From positions 62,001-126,000 of the forward strand of contig VZTI01000615.1 in NCBI GenBank assembly GCA_013397865.1: DNA of 64,000 nt, written 5' to 3'. This document shows positions 28,448-38,265 of the stretch, piece after piece (position 1 is the stretch's first letter; every line of letters starts with the position of its first letter). Made by a program: the position numbers and the translations under genes. Below the pieces are notes generated by a model that had not been told where the DNA came from, searched no databases, and saw nothing but the letters and a program-made list of their open reading frames with translations. The DNA comes from Struthidea cinerea. Taxonomy: Eukaryota; Chordata; Aves; Passeriformes; Corcoracidae.

Positions 28448-30127
28448 TTTTATCTTTCCTATCTCTCTGCATTACCTCCTAAATTGTTGTGGTTGAGGAA
28501 CACATACAGGTAAAAAGTGAGCTTGACATCATCAGGAAACAATTCTCTTTGGGAACTGTCAAGCATCCATTTCTCTTTGTTCTTTCATGCCCACTCTTCC
28601 CCTGCACAGCACTGTTGCTCTGAAGCAGCACCTTTAAGGGGCAAATTCCAGCCCTTTTCCTTAAGTACAAAAAAAAAATAACTAAGCCAACCAGCTGCGG
28701 TGCCAGAATAAAATCCATGGATAGTAACAAGCCATTTCCCCATTGCAGCATCTGTGCTTGCTAAAATAAGATACTGCAACCCAAAGCAAAGCACAAGGTG
28801 TAAGTAGTCAGAGAATGTAACAGGCAGATGTATCGCTACTCTAAATGTCTATAAAGACAAGAGATTTTTTTAAGCTGCAGAGAAAGATCAAGTGTTGTGC
28901 CTGCTGGGTTACACAGCAATATGCCACAGGAAAAAATTCATCCAAACATCTGGGATGCTACAAACATCAAGGAAGGGCTTGGCATGTAGTAAAAGGGCAT
29001 GCTAAACAAAATTTCCAGAAAAATGTATAGAGACACGTCCGACCTGCTTTAGGGCAAGTACCTTAGCTCTGTACATCAACCATCAGCAGTCCAAAGAGCA
29101 TCCCGGACACAGAGTGATCAGAGATGCTGCCAGTGCACTCCTGGGCAGGACCAGCCCAGGCCCAGTGCCAGAGGGATGGTAGAGGTGGCCAAAGCAGCAC
29201 AAAATACCAGCAGGGGACCCAGAGAGAAAGCACATTTAAGGGTTGTGTGCATGTTCCCGTGTGATCCCTTTTGTGCACGTGGAGGCAACACGTGGCTGAT
29301 CGTGTGCGTTGCTTTGTGCTGCACCTGCTGCAGCGCTCTCACAGCCACAGAACTGGGGGGAAATTCCCATTATACACTCAAGGGACAGACCAGAAAACAC
29401 ATTTTTAATTGCCCCCAGGAAACGTTTAACACAACCTGGAAGGTTGAACAGGCAGATGCATATTGTATTTTCATCCCCTCTGGCTTCAGCAACAGTCTAG
29501 TGCCAATGTCCTTCCCCACTGCACAGCCTTACGAGTTCCCAGGGATCAAGGGGCTCTGCCTGAGCTGAAGCTCAGCTAGCAAACAAGGTCCACCCTCCCA
29601 CAGAGAACGAGCATGCAGGGCAGCTAAGAGCAGGAGGAACCAGCAAGTGGCAGATCATTTGTAGCTGTCAGCCTCTCCTTCTCGGCAATTACAGATTTAC
29701 ACAGACTGCTTGTTCTGCCCTAAAAGAGCAGAAGTCGCTTGTCAGAGCACCCTAAAGTTCAGTTACAACCCAATTCACGTCCTCATCACTACGCCTGTGC
29801 AAGACAAGGTAGACCTTCAAGGCGGACACGCCAACTTGACATCCACTGACCTCACTGAAGGAATTTAATTCCCCTCATGGCACATGGATGCTTCTGCTTT
29901 GTGAGAGACATGATCGATGGAATCGACTGAAGGATCTCTAAGAGGCATTTTGAATCCTCAGTCTGGGCAGTGGGGGAACAACCAGGAGCAACCCAATGGG
30001 ACCCAAGGCTCACACTGCTTACAAGCAAAGTGAATTCCAACGAAACAAGCCTATCAATGTTATGTGATGCTATAACATATATCCTTCGCTTTGAGAAATC
30101 TTGCTGAAACTTTTATTAATGCAGGAC

Positions 30128-30142
30128 AAAAAAAAAAAAAAA
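30128..30142 (+). repeat. Poly(A) tract
   Basis: Fifteen consecutive A residues. No retrocopy or SINE body was recognised immediately upstream. Confidence 0.85.
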
Positions 30143-30726
30143 TCAGAATTTCCTTTTTAACATGCTAGAGACTAACTAAACAGAGACAGCCTAGTCCAAG
30201 CCCTAAGCAATGCTTCACGGCACACAGAGGATACAGACTCACTTTAATTTCATTAACTAGTTACTTGAAATCAGGTGATTGAGGAAGAGGCTTTACCTAG
30301 GGATTCAGCTATTTTTTCTCCAGTACAAAACACTACTGCAAGGATTCCACCCTGGAAAAAACCCCCTACACTACAATAAATGTAGAAATGCTCCCAGAGA
30401 TTTCATAAGTGCACACTGCAGGCACTATGATCACTACACGCTATGTTGGCAACTACATAGTACTTACATTCACTTTAGTGTGGCAAATTATGGAACACGT
30501 GGCTAAATAGGAGAGAATACAGGGAGAGCCAGAAAGACTGAAAGGTTTAGGAAAGTATTAATGAGTAGGAAAAGTTAAAACAGTTGTTTGCTTAGTCAAA
30601 GAAAAAAGAGATGAAAGACAATAACACGTTTCCAAAGTGCAAAAAGTTAGGTTTTCAAACGCTAACAGATTGTATGTGACCCTTTGCACACATACTACTG
30701 TGAATGCAATTTTCAGTACAGAGGAT

Positions 30727-30920
30727 TGAGTTAAATATTAGGAGGAGAGCCTTTCCAGCTGTAGGTATAATTACACAGTAGAACCCAGGGGATCGTGGTA
30801 TCCTCCTCGTTGGAGGGGCTTAAGTTAGAAACTCATCTGTCAAGAGAGGTTAAGTGCAGATCCTGCCTAAAAGCTGGTGACGTACAGGATGACCTCCTGA
30901 AGGGCACTCCAGGCTTGCCT
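30727..30920 (+). mobile_element. Old CR1-type LINE tail
   Basis: This segment aligns by eye to the older CR1 tail shared across amniotes. It shows TAAATATTAGGAGGAGAGCC, then a region equivalent to the CATCATTGGAGG block (CCTCCTCGTTGGAGGGGCTT), then AACTCATCTGTCAAGAGAGG, ATCCTGCCT, and GATGACCTCCTGAAGGGC at the end. Many substitutions and small indels separate it from the younger copies. It directly abuts the CpG island beginning near 30905. The alternative is a related L3-type element. The assignment rests on block order rather than on a computed alignment. Confidence 0.65.
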
Positions 30921-31411
30921 TTCAGCCGCGCTTCTCATCTCGGGAACGTCAAACAGGCAATTACCGCCCGGCTCCTTATTGCCCCCATCCAGCGATCTGG
31001 CCTCGCCCGCGGCCCAGCTGCGGCAGCACGTCAGCCCCTGGGAGCCCGTGCGCCGGCCCGGAACCCGCTCGTTCCGCCCGCGCCGCTGCGCTCCCTGTCG
31101 CCGGCATCTGTCCCCTGTGCCCCCGGCCCGAGCGGCAGCGCGCGGCCGGGCCTCGGGGCAACCGACGAACAGGGGATGGCACACGGGGCGCTGCTCTCCG
31201 ATACCGCGTCTAGGGCGTAGGGAAAGGGTTAAAACAGCTTTAAAAACTACAAAAACTGGGGCGAGGGGGGGGGTAAAATTAACCTTCATCGAGAATTACT
31301 CGCAGGATATTGCACTGGATGCGTCCGCTGCGGTGCCGGGAGCCCCCCTGAGCCCCTCAGAGCCGCGACCTGTGGCACGCGGGGGAGCTGTGGGTGGGCG
31401 GCGGGAGCTGC

Positions 31412-31426
31412 GCGCCCCCTGGTGGC
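31412..31426 (-). promoter_or_regulatory. CTCF-type binding site (motif on the minus strand)
   Basis: The minus strand reads GCCACCAGGGGGCGC, matching 15 consecutive bases of the canonical 19-base CTCF core; the four outer bases differ. CTCF is the vertebrate zinc-finger architectural and insulator protein. The site lies inside a CpG island and ends about 20 bases before a CpG-dense minisatellite, so its occupancy could be sensitive to DNA methylation. This is a sequence match only; occupancy is unknown. Confidence 0.75.
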
Positions 31427-31446
31427 TGCGACCGGCACCGGCAGGA

Positions 31447-31881
31447 TCGCGCGCGAGACTCGCCGCGCGAAAGGGCACGAGCACCAGCACGAGCCCAGGC
31501 ACGCGGCAAGGCACGCGCACCTGAACGAGACATAGCACGTGACAGGGCACGAGACCAGGCTCGAGACCGGCCACGAGATCCGGCCGCGCGAAATGGCACG
31601 CGGCAGGGCGCGAGACAACACGCGAGCTTCGGCCACGAGACAGGGCATGCGCACTTGCGCGAGAGTTAGCACGTGACGGGGCACGAGGCCCGGGCACGCG
31701 ACGGGGCACGAGTAGTTGCGCGAGACGCGGGCACGGGCCCCTGCACGGGAGATAGCACGCGGCAGGGCGCGAGACAGGGCACGCGACGGGGCACGCGCAC
31801 CTGCACGGGAGATAGCACGCGACAGGGCGCGAGACAGGGCACGCGACGGGGCACGCGCACCTGCACGGGAGATAGCACGCG
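31447..31881 (+). repeat. CpG-dense 12-bp minisatellite with 60-bp higher-order repeat
   Basis: The tract is made of monomers near GCACGNGACNGG. From 31753 onward five distinguishable 12-bp monomers form a 60-bp unit. Two full periods can be compared directly (31741-31800 and 31801-31860) and differ at a single base, and a third copy begins at 31861 before the gap. Further left, monomers still follow a mostly 12-bp register but are diverged, with occasional 11- or 13-bp spacings. Each monomer carries two to three CpGs. Because 12 is a multiple of 3, the array has no stops in most frames on both strands. It probably continues into the gap at 31882-32698. Confidence 0.9.
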
Positions 31882-32698
31882 NNNNNNNNNNNNNNNNNNN
31901 NNNNNNNNNNNNNNNNNNNNNNNNNNNNNNNNNNNNNNNNNNNNNNNNNNNNNNNNNNNNNNNNNNNNNNNNNNNNNNNNNNNNNNNNNNNNNNNNNNNN
32001 NNNNNNNNNNNNNNNNNNNNNNNNNNNNNNNNNNNNNNNNNNNNNNNNNNNNNNNNNNNNNNNNNNNNNNNNNNNNNNNNNNNNNNNNNNNNNNNNNNNN
32101 NNNNNNNNNNNNNNNNNNNNNNNNNNNNNNNNNNNNNNNNNNNNNNNNNNNNNNNNNNNNNNNNNNNNNNNNNNNNNNNNNNNNNNNNNNNNNNNNNNNN
32201 NNNNNNNNNNNNNNNNNNNNNNNNNNNNNNNNNNNNNNNNNNNNNNNNNNNNNNNNNNNNNNNNNNNNNNNNNNNNNNNNNNNNNNNNNNNNNNNNNNNN
32301 NNNNNNNNNNNNNNNNNNNNNNNNNNNNNNNNNNNNNNNNNNNNNNNNNNNNNNNNNNNNNNNNNNNNNNNNNNNNNNNNNNNNNNNNNNNNNNNNNNNN
32401 NNNNNNNNNNNNNNNNNNNNNNNNNNNNNNNNNNNNNNNNNNNNNNNNNNNNNNNNNNNNNNNNNNNNNNNNNNNNNNNNNNNNNNNNNNNNNNNNNNNN
32501 NNNNNNNNNNNNNNNNNNNNNNNNNNNNNNNNNNNNNNNNNNNNNNNNNNNNNNNNNNNNNNNNNNNNNNNNNNNNNNNNNNNNNNNNNNNNNNNNNNNN
32601 NNNNNNNNNNNNNNNNNNNNNNNNNNNNNNNNNNNNNNNNNNNNNNNNNNNNNNNNNNNNNNNNNNNNNNNNNNNNNNNNNNNNNNNNNNNNNNNNNN
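31882..32698. other. Assembly gap (817 N) at the minisatellite
   Basis: The gap begins in the middle of a 60-bp repeat unit and ends in non-repetitive CpG-rich sequence (ACCACGCCGGAGGGG region). The missing bases are probably more repeat units; the N count may be an estimate. The stop-free frames that run across it on both strands are artefacts of N translation joined to stop-free repeat. Confidence 0.95.
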
Positions 32699-33050
32699 CC
32701 CCCAACCACGCCGGAGGGGAAGGGGAAAACACCTTAGAGCCCGCTCTGTGCCGAGTCCGAACCCCGACGAGGGTGAACAGGGGTGGTCAGAAGGGAAGCG
32801 AAGCAGAGTGGGCTGTGAGGGCAGAGGAGCAGAGAAGGGGAAGATGCTGCGTAGGAACGTATGGAGGCAAACCTGGGGTGGCTTCAACCCACACCCAGAA
32901 AGCGGGAATTCATTTGTTTTTTAGGCTGCGGCTGTAGCCCGAGCAGGATTTGTGCTGTCCTGAGCTTCTGCTGCCGCTCCCAGTCACAGACAGGCACCGA
33001 ACGTGACAATAAGACACACCACAACACCCCCCTCCCCTGCCCGTCCTTTA

Positions 33051-36000
33051 CCATTGGGAACCAACAGCCCAGTTTCTCCTCCCCACTCCCAGACTTGGGG
33101 AAGCATGATTTTCAGACCATATCCTGCTGCTGTAAATCTTTAATTTAACAAACTAAAATATTACAAGATGTTATTATAATCTACCAGGACCTGTTGCTGT
33201 AAAGTGATTTTGACAATATCAAAACACAAGAAAAGCTCATGTAGCAAAGTCAAAACCACAGTCAGAAATGAACATTTTAATCTGAAGCTTCAACTCTATT
33301 TTTAATTTATATCTTACGATAATTGAAATTCAGCTTGGGCTCGTTTCTAATTTTCATTTAAAAGTTACACACATTTGAAAGCCGTCAGGTGCTTGCTTCT
33401 GCTCTAGAAACATTCCCACATTTGCCCGTGCTTTCTCCTCAGCAAAAATTAGCACTGTTCACCTTCTTCACTGAAACCCTCCACGCTGGGTGGAGGGAAG
33501 GTTTCAGCAGGTTGGTGTTTCCCTTGCACACCCCAAGGTCACATCGCACCGGGTCAGTGATGTTACAGCTCCATTAAGGACTCCCGTGGCACTGGAGGCG
33601 TGGGCCTACCAATACCATTTTAACATCATAATCACCATATCCGTGAGCAACTACAGCTTCCCTGCAATTTAATTTACTGTTTAAACAAGCACAAACCTTG
33701 CAGAACGTTTGCCCTCCAATTACTCTAGAGGTGGTTCAGTGACACTGACTTCCTCAAAGAGATTCAAGGACAGCAGAATAAAGCAATACAAAAAGTTCTA
33801 TTGATTTCCAAATCCCAACCACAGGAAGTCACTTAACTGAGGAAATAGTGACCTGTTACTAGCCCTACACATGGAGAGAAAGGAACACACACACACCCCC
33901 CAAACTCAAGTCTGACAGTGGGAACTGCAGGTTTACTAGCCAAAGTCCCACCAATATCAGTGTGACAGAGAAAAGACAGAGCTACCGTGGCATCAAGTGC
34001 CCTACAGCATTCTTGAAGTTTTACGTAAATGAGAAAATAGGTGTCAACTTTTTACAACTTACAAGACCTCAGCACTTTTTAACAGAGGTGCTGATTCCTG
34101 CAGAGTAGATTGAAGTCCCATTACAAGAGTCTTTCTTCTCTTATTTACATGTATTATCTCATTCAGAAATCATCGTAGGTCTCCAGAAGTCCATGGATCA
34201 CCAGTTAAATACTTTCTCAGACACAAGTATATGCTTCATAGCCTAGAAAACCTAGCACAACCGGGCAGGCAGCCAGAGTCTGTCTTCAGACTTTTTTTTG
34301 ACTGGCATGACTTAACAGCATCCCTTTTATTTATTTATATGAGGTACTCTTGTGACAGAATGGGGAGGATATACACAGAGATGTTAAGTATCTGTTCAGC
34401 TCTTCCCCATCATCTGTATCACGCTGGCACAGTGCCTTGCGGAAAGCACTGGAGCCTATCCATTTGCATCCTTGGCTAGGAGTGGGTTGCCAGTCAGGGT
34501 AGAACACACCATCAGTATATTCGTGTGTTCCTCATAGGTGATGCTCAGGGGATGCTGTACTGTGAGCCTATAAAGAAATCCCTGTGATGTCATGCATCCT
34601 ACTCATTTATATTTGAATTAGTGCGTCAGTATTTATGCCTGTGTGCCTGAGTATGAAATGCAGATGGATGTATATAGTACTTACCCAAGTACCTACTCCC
34701 TGAGGAGAGGTATAAACAGATGAGAGACTGAAACAATTTAAAAGTTCATACACGCCTCTTAGGCTGCTCACTTAAGGGCTGTGCTGTGAGAAGCAAGTGT
34801 GCAGACTGGAGTGCACACTCATCATTCTAACTCGAGTCCAGTCTGTGCTTGTGCTCACTCCAGCGCCCTGCAGAATTCTTCATTCTCCTGCTTCACAGGC
34901 ACCTACTGAAACTATTTCCAAACTCTCATGTGACAAGGGACTGGGAGAGAAGGAAGGGACAGACAAACCAGGTTGCTCTGTGTTCTTCACAGTACAGAAC
35001 AGCAGCTGGTGGGTTTTTTTTCCCACCCAGATAGAATAACTGCTGTGATGGAATTAAAATATTGCTTCCTACATATGAAGCAAGCAAGTATGAGTTGGGA
35101 AGAGAGCACTGCAGAAAGATGAGAGCAGCAGAATGATATGCAAGATTATGGGAAATCCTTCTTGAAAAAATTGAGAGAAAAGCAGCCCAGAGGTGTGTGA
35201 ACTTTGGAAGACACAAGTGTGTTGCAGGGAGAAACCCAGTTTCCCACTCTGCTGTAACACCTCATAGTAGGGAGACTAAAGCAACCAAGGGGAAAAAAAT
35301 TGCTATTTAGCATGATATGAAATTATGCTGTACTCATTTTTCTCTTTAACTTTGTTTTCAGTTTTGTAGTTAGCAGTTCATTGTGTGCTCTGCTAGAATC
35401 ACAGTGTTTCATTTTCAGCACGAACAGTGTTTAAGAGTGACTCAGGCAGGCAGCACCTCTAAATAGCAGAGTGCTACGGACAAACTCCTGGGTGCTCAAG
35501 GGCACCAGACCATACTCCCCATCCCACTGATGGTGTCAAGTCTGCAGACACAGATAGGTTTTCCTCTGCTGGGTGTTAGCCAACACCCTCTTCTCCTCCA
35601 GCCCTTGAGAAGGAATGACACAGCTCCCAGGCTCCTGTCACCACAGATACCTTGCCTGCCATCTCATTTTCAGGAAGCAAACAAAAGCTAACTTTGCCTT
35701 CCTCTGGGTAAAGAACGGGGTGTGATGCACACACGCACACATTAAATACCTTGTTTAAAATCAGATCCTTTGCCACAAGAATATTTTTAATGACATTTTG
35801 TGTCAGACATCACCACCATAGATTGCTTCCTCTGTATCCTGGGAAACATTTTCCCCCAGTTTTCAGGCAGCCTGTCCCTGTGCTATCGGTCTGTTCCAAA
35901 GCTTCAAGATAGTGATAGAAAGAGGAAAAAAACTAACAAAAACCATCACCTCTAAGTCTCCCACGCTGATTTGAGTACACATTATGCAAGCTGGTACACT

Positions 36001-36312
36001 AGGCTTTTGTACCAGAGGAGATTAACCAGGATCTGCAGTAGCACAGACAAGGATGTGCATGTGTTCTGCTGCCTATAAATAGACTCTCCACTTAACAAAA
36101 ACACAACCCAAACAGCCAGCTGTTAACAACTAGACCAGAGTCTAGGCAGCAATTGCTGCTTGCTGAATAAATCTGTGCAATCTACTCATGCTTCAATTGG
36201 CAAATGATGTACAGATTAATGTTTGATGAGAGGTGATAATATTAACATGATCTCTGAAGAGGCGGGAGGGAAACATGCTAAGCATGAAAACAATCTTTGA
36301 ACTGCTTCTCAC
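33051..36312. other. Unique non-coding stretch
   Basis: No gene recognised. A short ACACAC run with a C tail lies at 33885-33902. On the minus strand, 34685-34699 is a 15-base segment flanked by a very strong acceptor and a consensus donor and could be a micro-exon (see findings). Open frames here are short and anonymous. Confidence 0.55.
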
Positions 36313-36395
36313 CTGGGCTGTGAGTGGGGCTTTCCAGAAGTGAGCATTTTTAACTCACAGCTTGCCACTGACAGGTTTGGCAAGAACAGCGAGGA
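36313..36395 (-). other. Exon-like open segment, minus strand
   Basis: An 83-base stretch on the minus strand is preceded by a good acceptor (CCACCTTTGTTTTGCCAG) and followed by a strong donor (CCCAG|GTGAGA). The frame entered in phase 0 is open and exits in phase 2. The 27-residue translation is not recognised. The next exon-like segment upstream on the same strand (38208-38265) exits in phase 0, so the two are compatible. This is inference from splice signals; pseudo-exons of this quality occur by chance. Confidence 0.22.
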
Positions 36396-38207
36396 CTGGC
36401 AAAACAAAGGTGGCCACCCCCACACCTAGGGGATTGTCTTTGGCTTGAGGCTTACCCCTCTCACAGGTTTCTTGGGTGATCAGTTGCCCAGCTCTGTACT
36501 AGGGATTCAGCAGTACGCTGGAAAAGCTACAGGAGTATTCCAAGGATGAATGTACTGAAGACAGGACAAGCTAAACTCTTCTCCTAGCCCTAGATACAGT
36601 CGCTTCAGGGCAGACTTGGGTCAGGAACAGGAATACAGACAAAAGTTTTCATTCTGCTAAGCTCAGCTAAGTCTGACAGTTTTACAGGAACCAGCCCTCA
36701 AAGCTGTTCCTCAGGTACTCTGCAACAAAAGTAGAGTTTGACTGGGTCATGGGAGAGCCAGCACTTCTGGAAAACTGTTTCTCCCTGATGCAGACTACTT
36801 GCCAGCAGTCCAGAACCTTAGCACCATTCCAAGTCTCATGTGTTGACCTGACTGTAAGGCAGGACAGAGATTCACAAGGCCAATCTGGTTTGATTTCCTA
36901 ATTAAAAAAAACAGCCAAACAAAACACCATACCACCAAAACCCAAACAAAACAACAATAACCCCCAACCCCGAACAAAACAAGACCAACCCCCTTCCTTC
37001 AGTAAAACGTCCAAATCCTGTCTTAAGGCTGATTTTGATGATCATTTGGTCCAAAAGGCTAAGCAAGGTGACTCCCACACCACAAGGCTGGGGCCCCCCG
37101 ATACAGAACACAGCCCTTCCGCCAAGGCTGTACCACGACAAACTGGTGGTTGACACACATGGACTTCATTTCAGTTCTGTAGCTGAGCTAGAGCTGATGA
37201 TTCATCTGGCTTGTATCACCTGTGCCAGAATGCCAGCACCCCTGGCAGGCACGTCTACTTGTACGTGTTTGAACCAGCCACACAACAGAGGTCCCCTCAC
37301 TACATAAAACAGCAGCTTTGACACCAGAATATCCATGTAAATATAATACAGTATAACCCTACCAATGTGTTGCTATTCCTTTTTTCTTCCCTTTTTTTTT
37401 TTTTTAATTAGAGTGAGTAACAAGAAGGAAGATCTTTACAGCTTAGTTATTTAAGCCCTGAGATATTTTCCATTAAGCATGCCAGTATGGATTCCAGATT
37501 CAGGCCAGGCTTAGATTGCAACAACTTCCCGGATTTCAGAAGCAAGACTCCCCTTTAGGTAAGCAAAGCAGAATTATGCTGAGCATTTGGAGACAGCAAC
37601 TGTTACAGAAACAAACCAAGAAATTCATACACATCCAGAATGACCCAACAAAAAGCTTAAAAATCCCTTAAACAGGCACTCCTGAATTTAGTCATGGTAA
37701 ATCCAAATTGCACCCTCTTCCTTCTCCACCTTGCTTTCAAGCAGAGGTTACTGCTCCTGTAATAGGAATGAAAAAATACTGCTCTTTTATGTAGTCTTCA
37801 CAGGCAGCTTATGACAAGAGTATAAGGCCGTATGCAAGAATATAAGGCTATAAAAGATTACAGCAAACCCTGCCAGTTCTTACCTGTCAGAGGTCTTAGA
37901 GAAAACTACTAAGGCCACACTTCGAAATTTATTCTAGCACTGTTATTTTAAAGGCTGTCATAAAGTTTATGAAGGACAGAGTGCTTACCCTTTCACCACC
38001 CAGCATGGACACCCTCTAACTAAGGGCAAACTGTGTTGTAAAGGTTTGCATAAAACAACAAACTGCATTAAAAGCTTGAAATTCCTTTCAGAGGAAGCTA
38101 AATATAAATCAATATATCTTAGAAGAAAGGCATGGGGATAGGGGAGGTAATTGATGGTGGAAGGCCAGAGGGCACTTTTTATTTCTTTCTGGCTGTGAGG
38201 CTCTCAC
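36396..38207. other. Non-coding stretch with CAAAA-type low complexity
   Basis: Between the two minus-strand exon-like segments no gene is recognised. A-rich CAAAACA low complexity occupies 36903-36990 and a run of 14 T lies at 37392-37405. An open frame on the minus strand at 36902-37156 is a by-product of the low-complexity tract. Confidence 0.6.
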
Positions 38208-38265
38208 CTGGGAACCAGTTTCGGCATCTACTTTTTCCAGAGTGCATATCAGATAACCCTCAGTT
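38208..38265 (-). other. Exon-like open segment, minus strand
   Basis: A 58-base stretch on the minus strand lies between a strong pyrimidine-rich acceptor (TTTCACACTGTGCCTGTTCTAG) and a near-consensus donor (CCCAG|GTGAGA). The open frame enters in phase 2 and exits in phase 0, giving 19 full codons, with an acidic and polar translation that I do not recognise. It is phase-compatible with 36313-36395. A transcript on this strand could start at the CpG-rich region near 60.8 kb; that link is speculative. Confidence 0.25.

Larger units (their letters stand above)
28315..30726. other. Unique non-coding stretch leading to the CpG island
   Basis: No gene recognised. It contains a CA/C-rich simple repeat (28406-28447) and a run of 15 A (30128-30142). 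The open frame at 29176-29568 (130 codons) lacks domains and its codons show no bias; I regard it as chance. Confidence 0.55.
30905..33050. promoter_or_regulatory. CpG island enclosing a minisatellite
   Basis: CpG dinucleotides and GC content rise abruptly at about 30905 and fall away near 33050, against a CpG-poor background on both sides. The island contains an Sp1/KLF-type GGGCGG (31396-31401), a strong CTCF-type site (31412-31426), a CpG-dense 12-bp minisatellite (31447-31881) and an 817-base gap. No TATA box is obvious, as is usual for CpG-island promoters. It could be the promoter of a transcript in either direction; no first exon with a strong donor could be fixed. Alternatively the CpG richness is partly a by-product of the repeat array. 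Confidence 0.7.

Noticed and set aside
29176..29568. 130-codon plus-strand open frame with Cys-rich centre
   Set aside because: Another frame is also partly open here, no family recognised, no splice context.
31286..32887. Very long minus-strand open frame (533 codons) and similar long frames on both strands
   Set aside because: Most of the length is N plus a stop-free 12-bp repeat; several frames are open at once, so this is not evidence of a gene.
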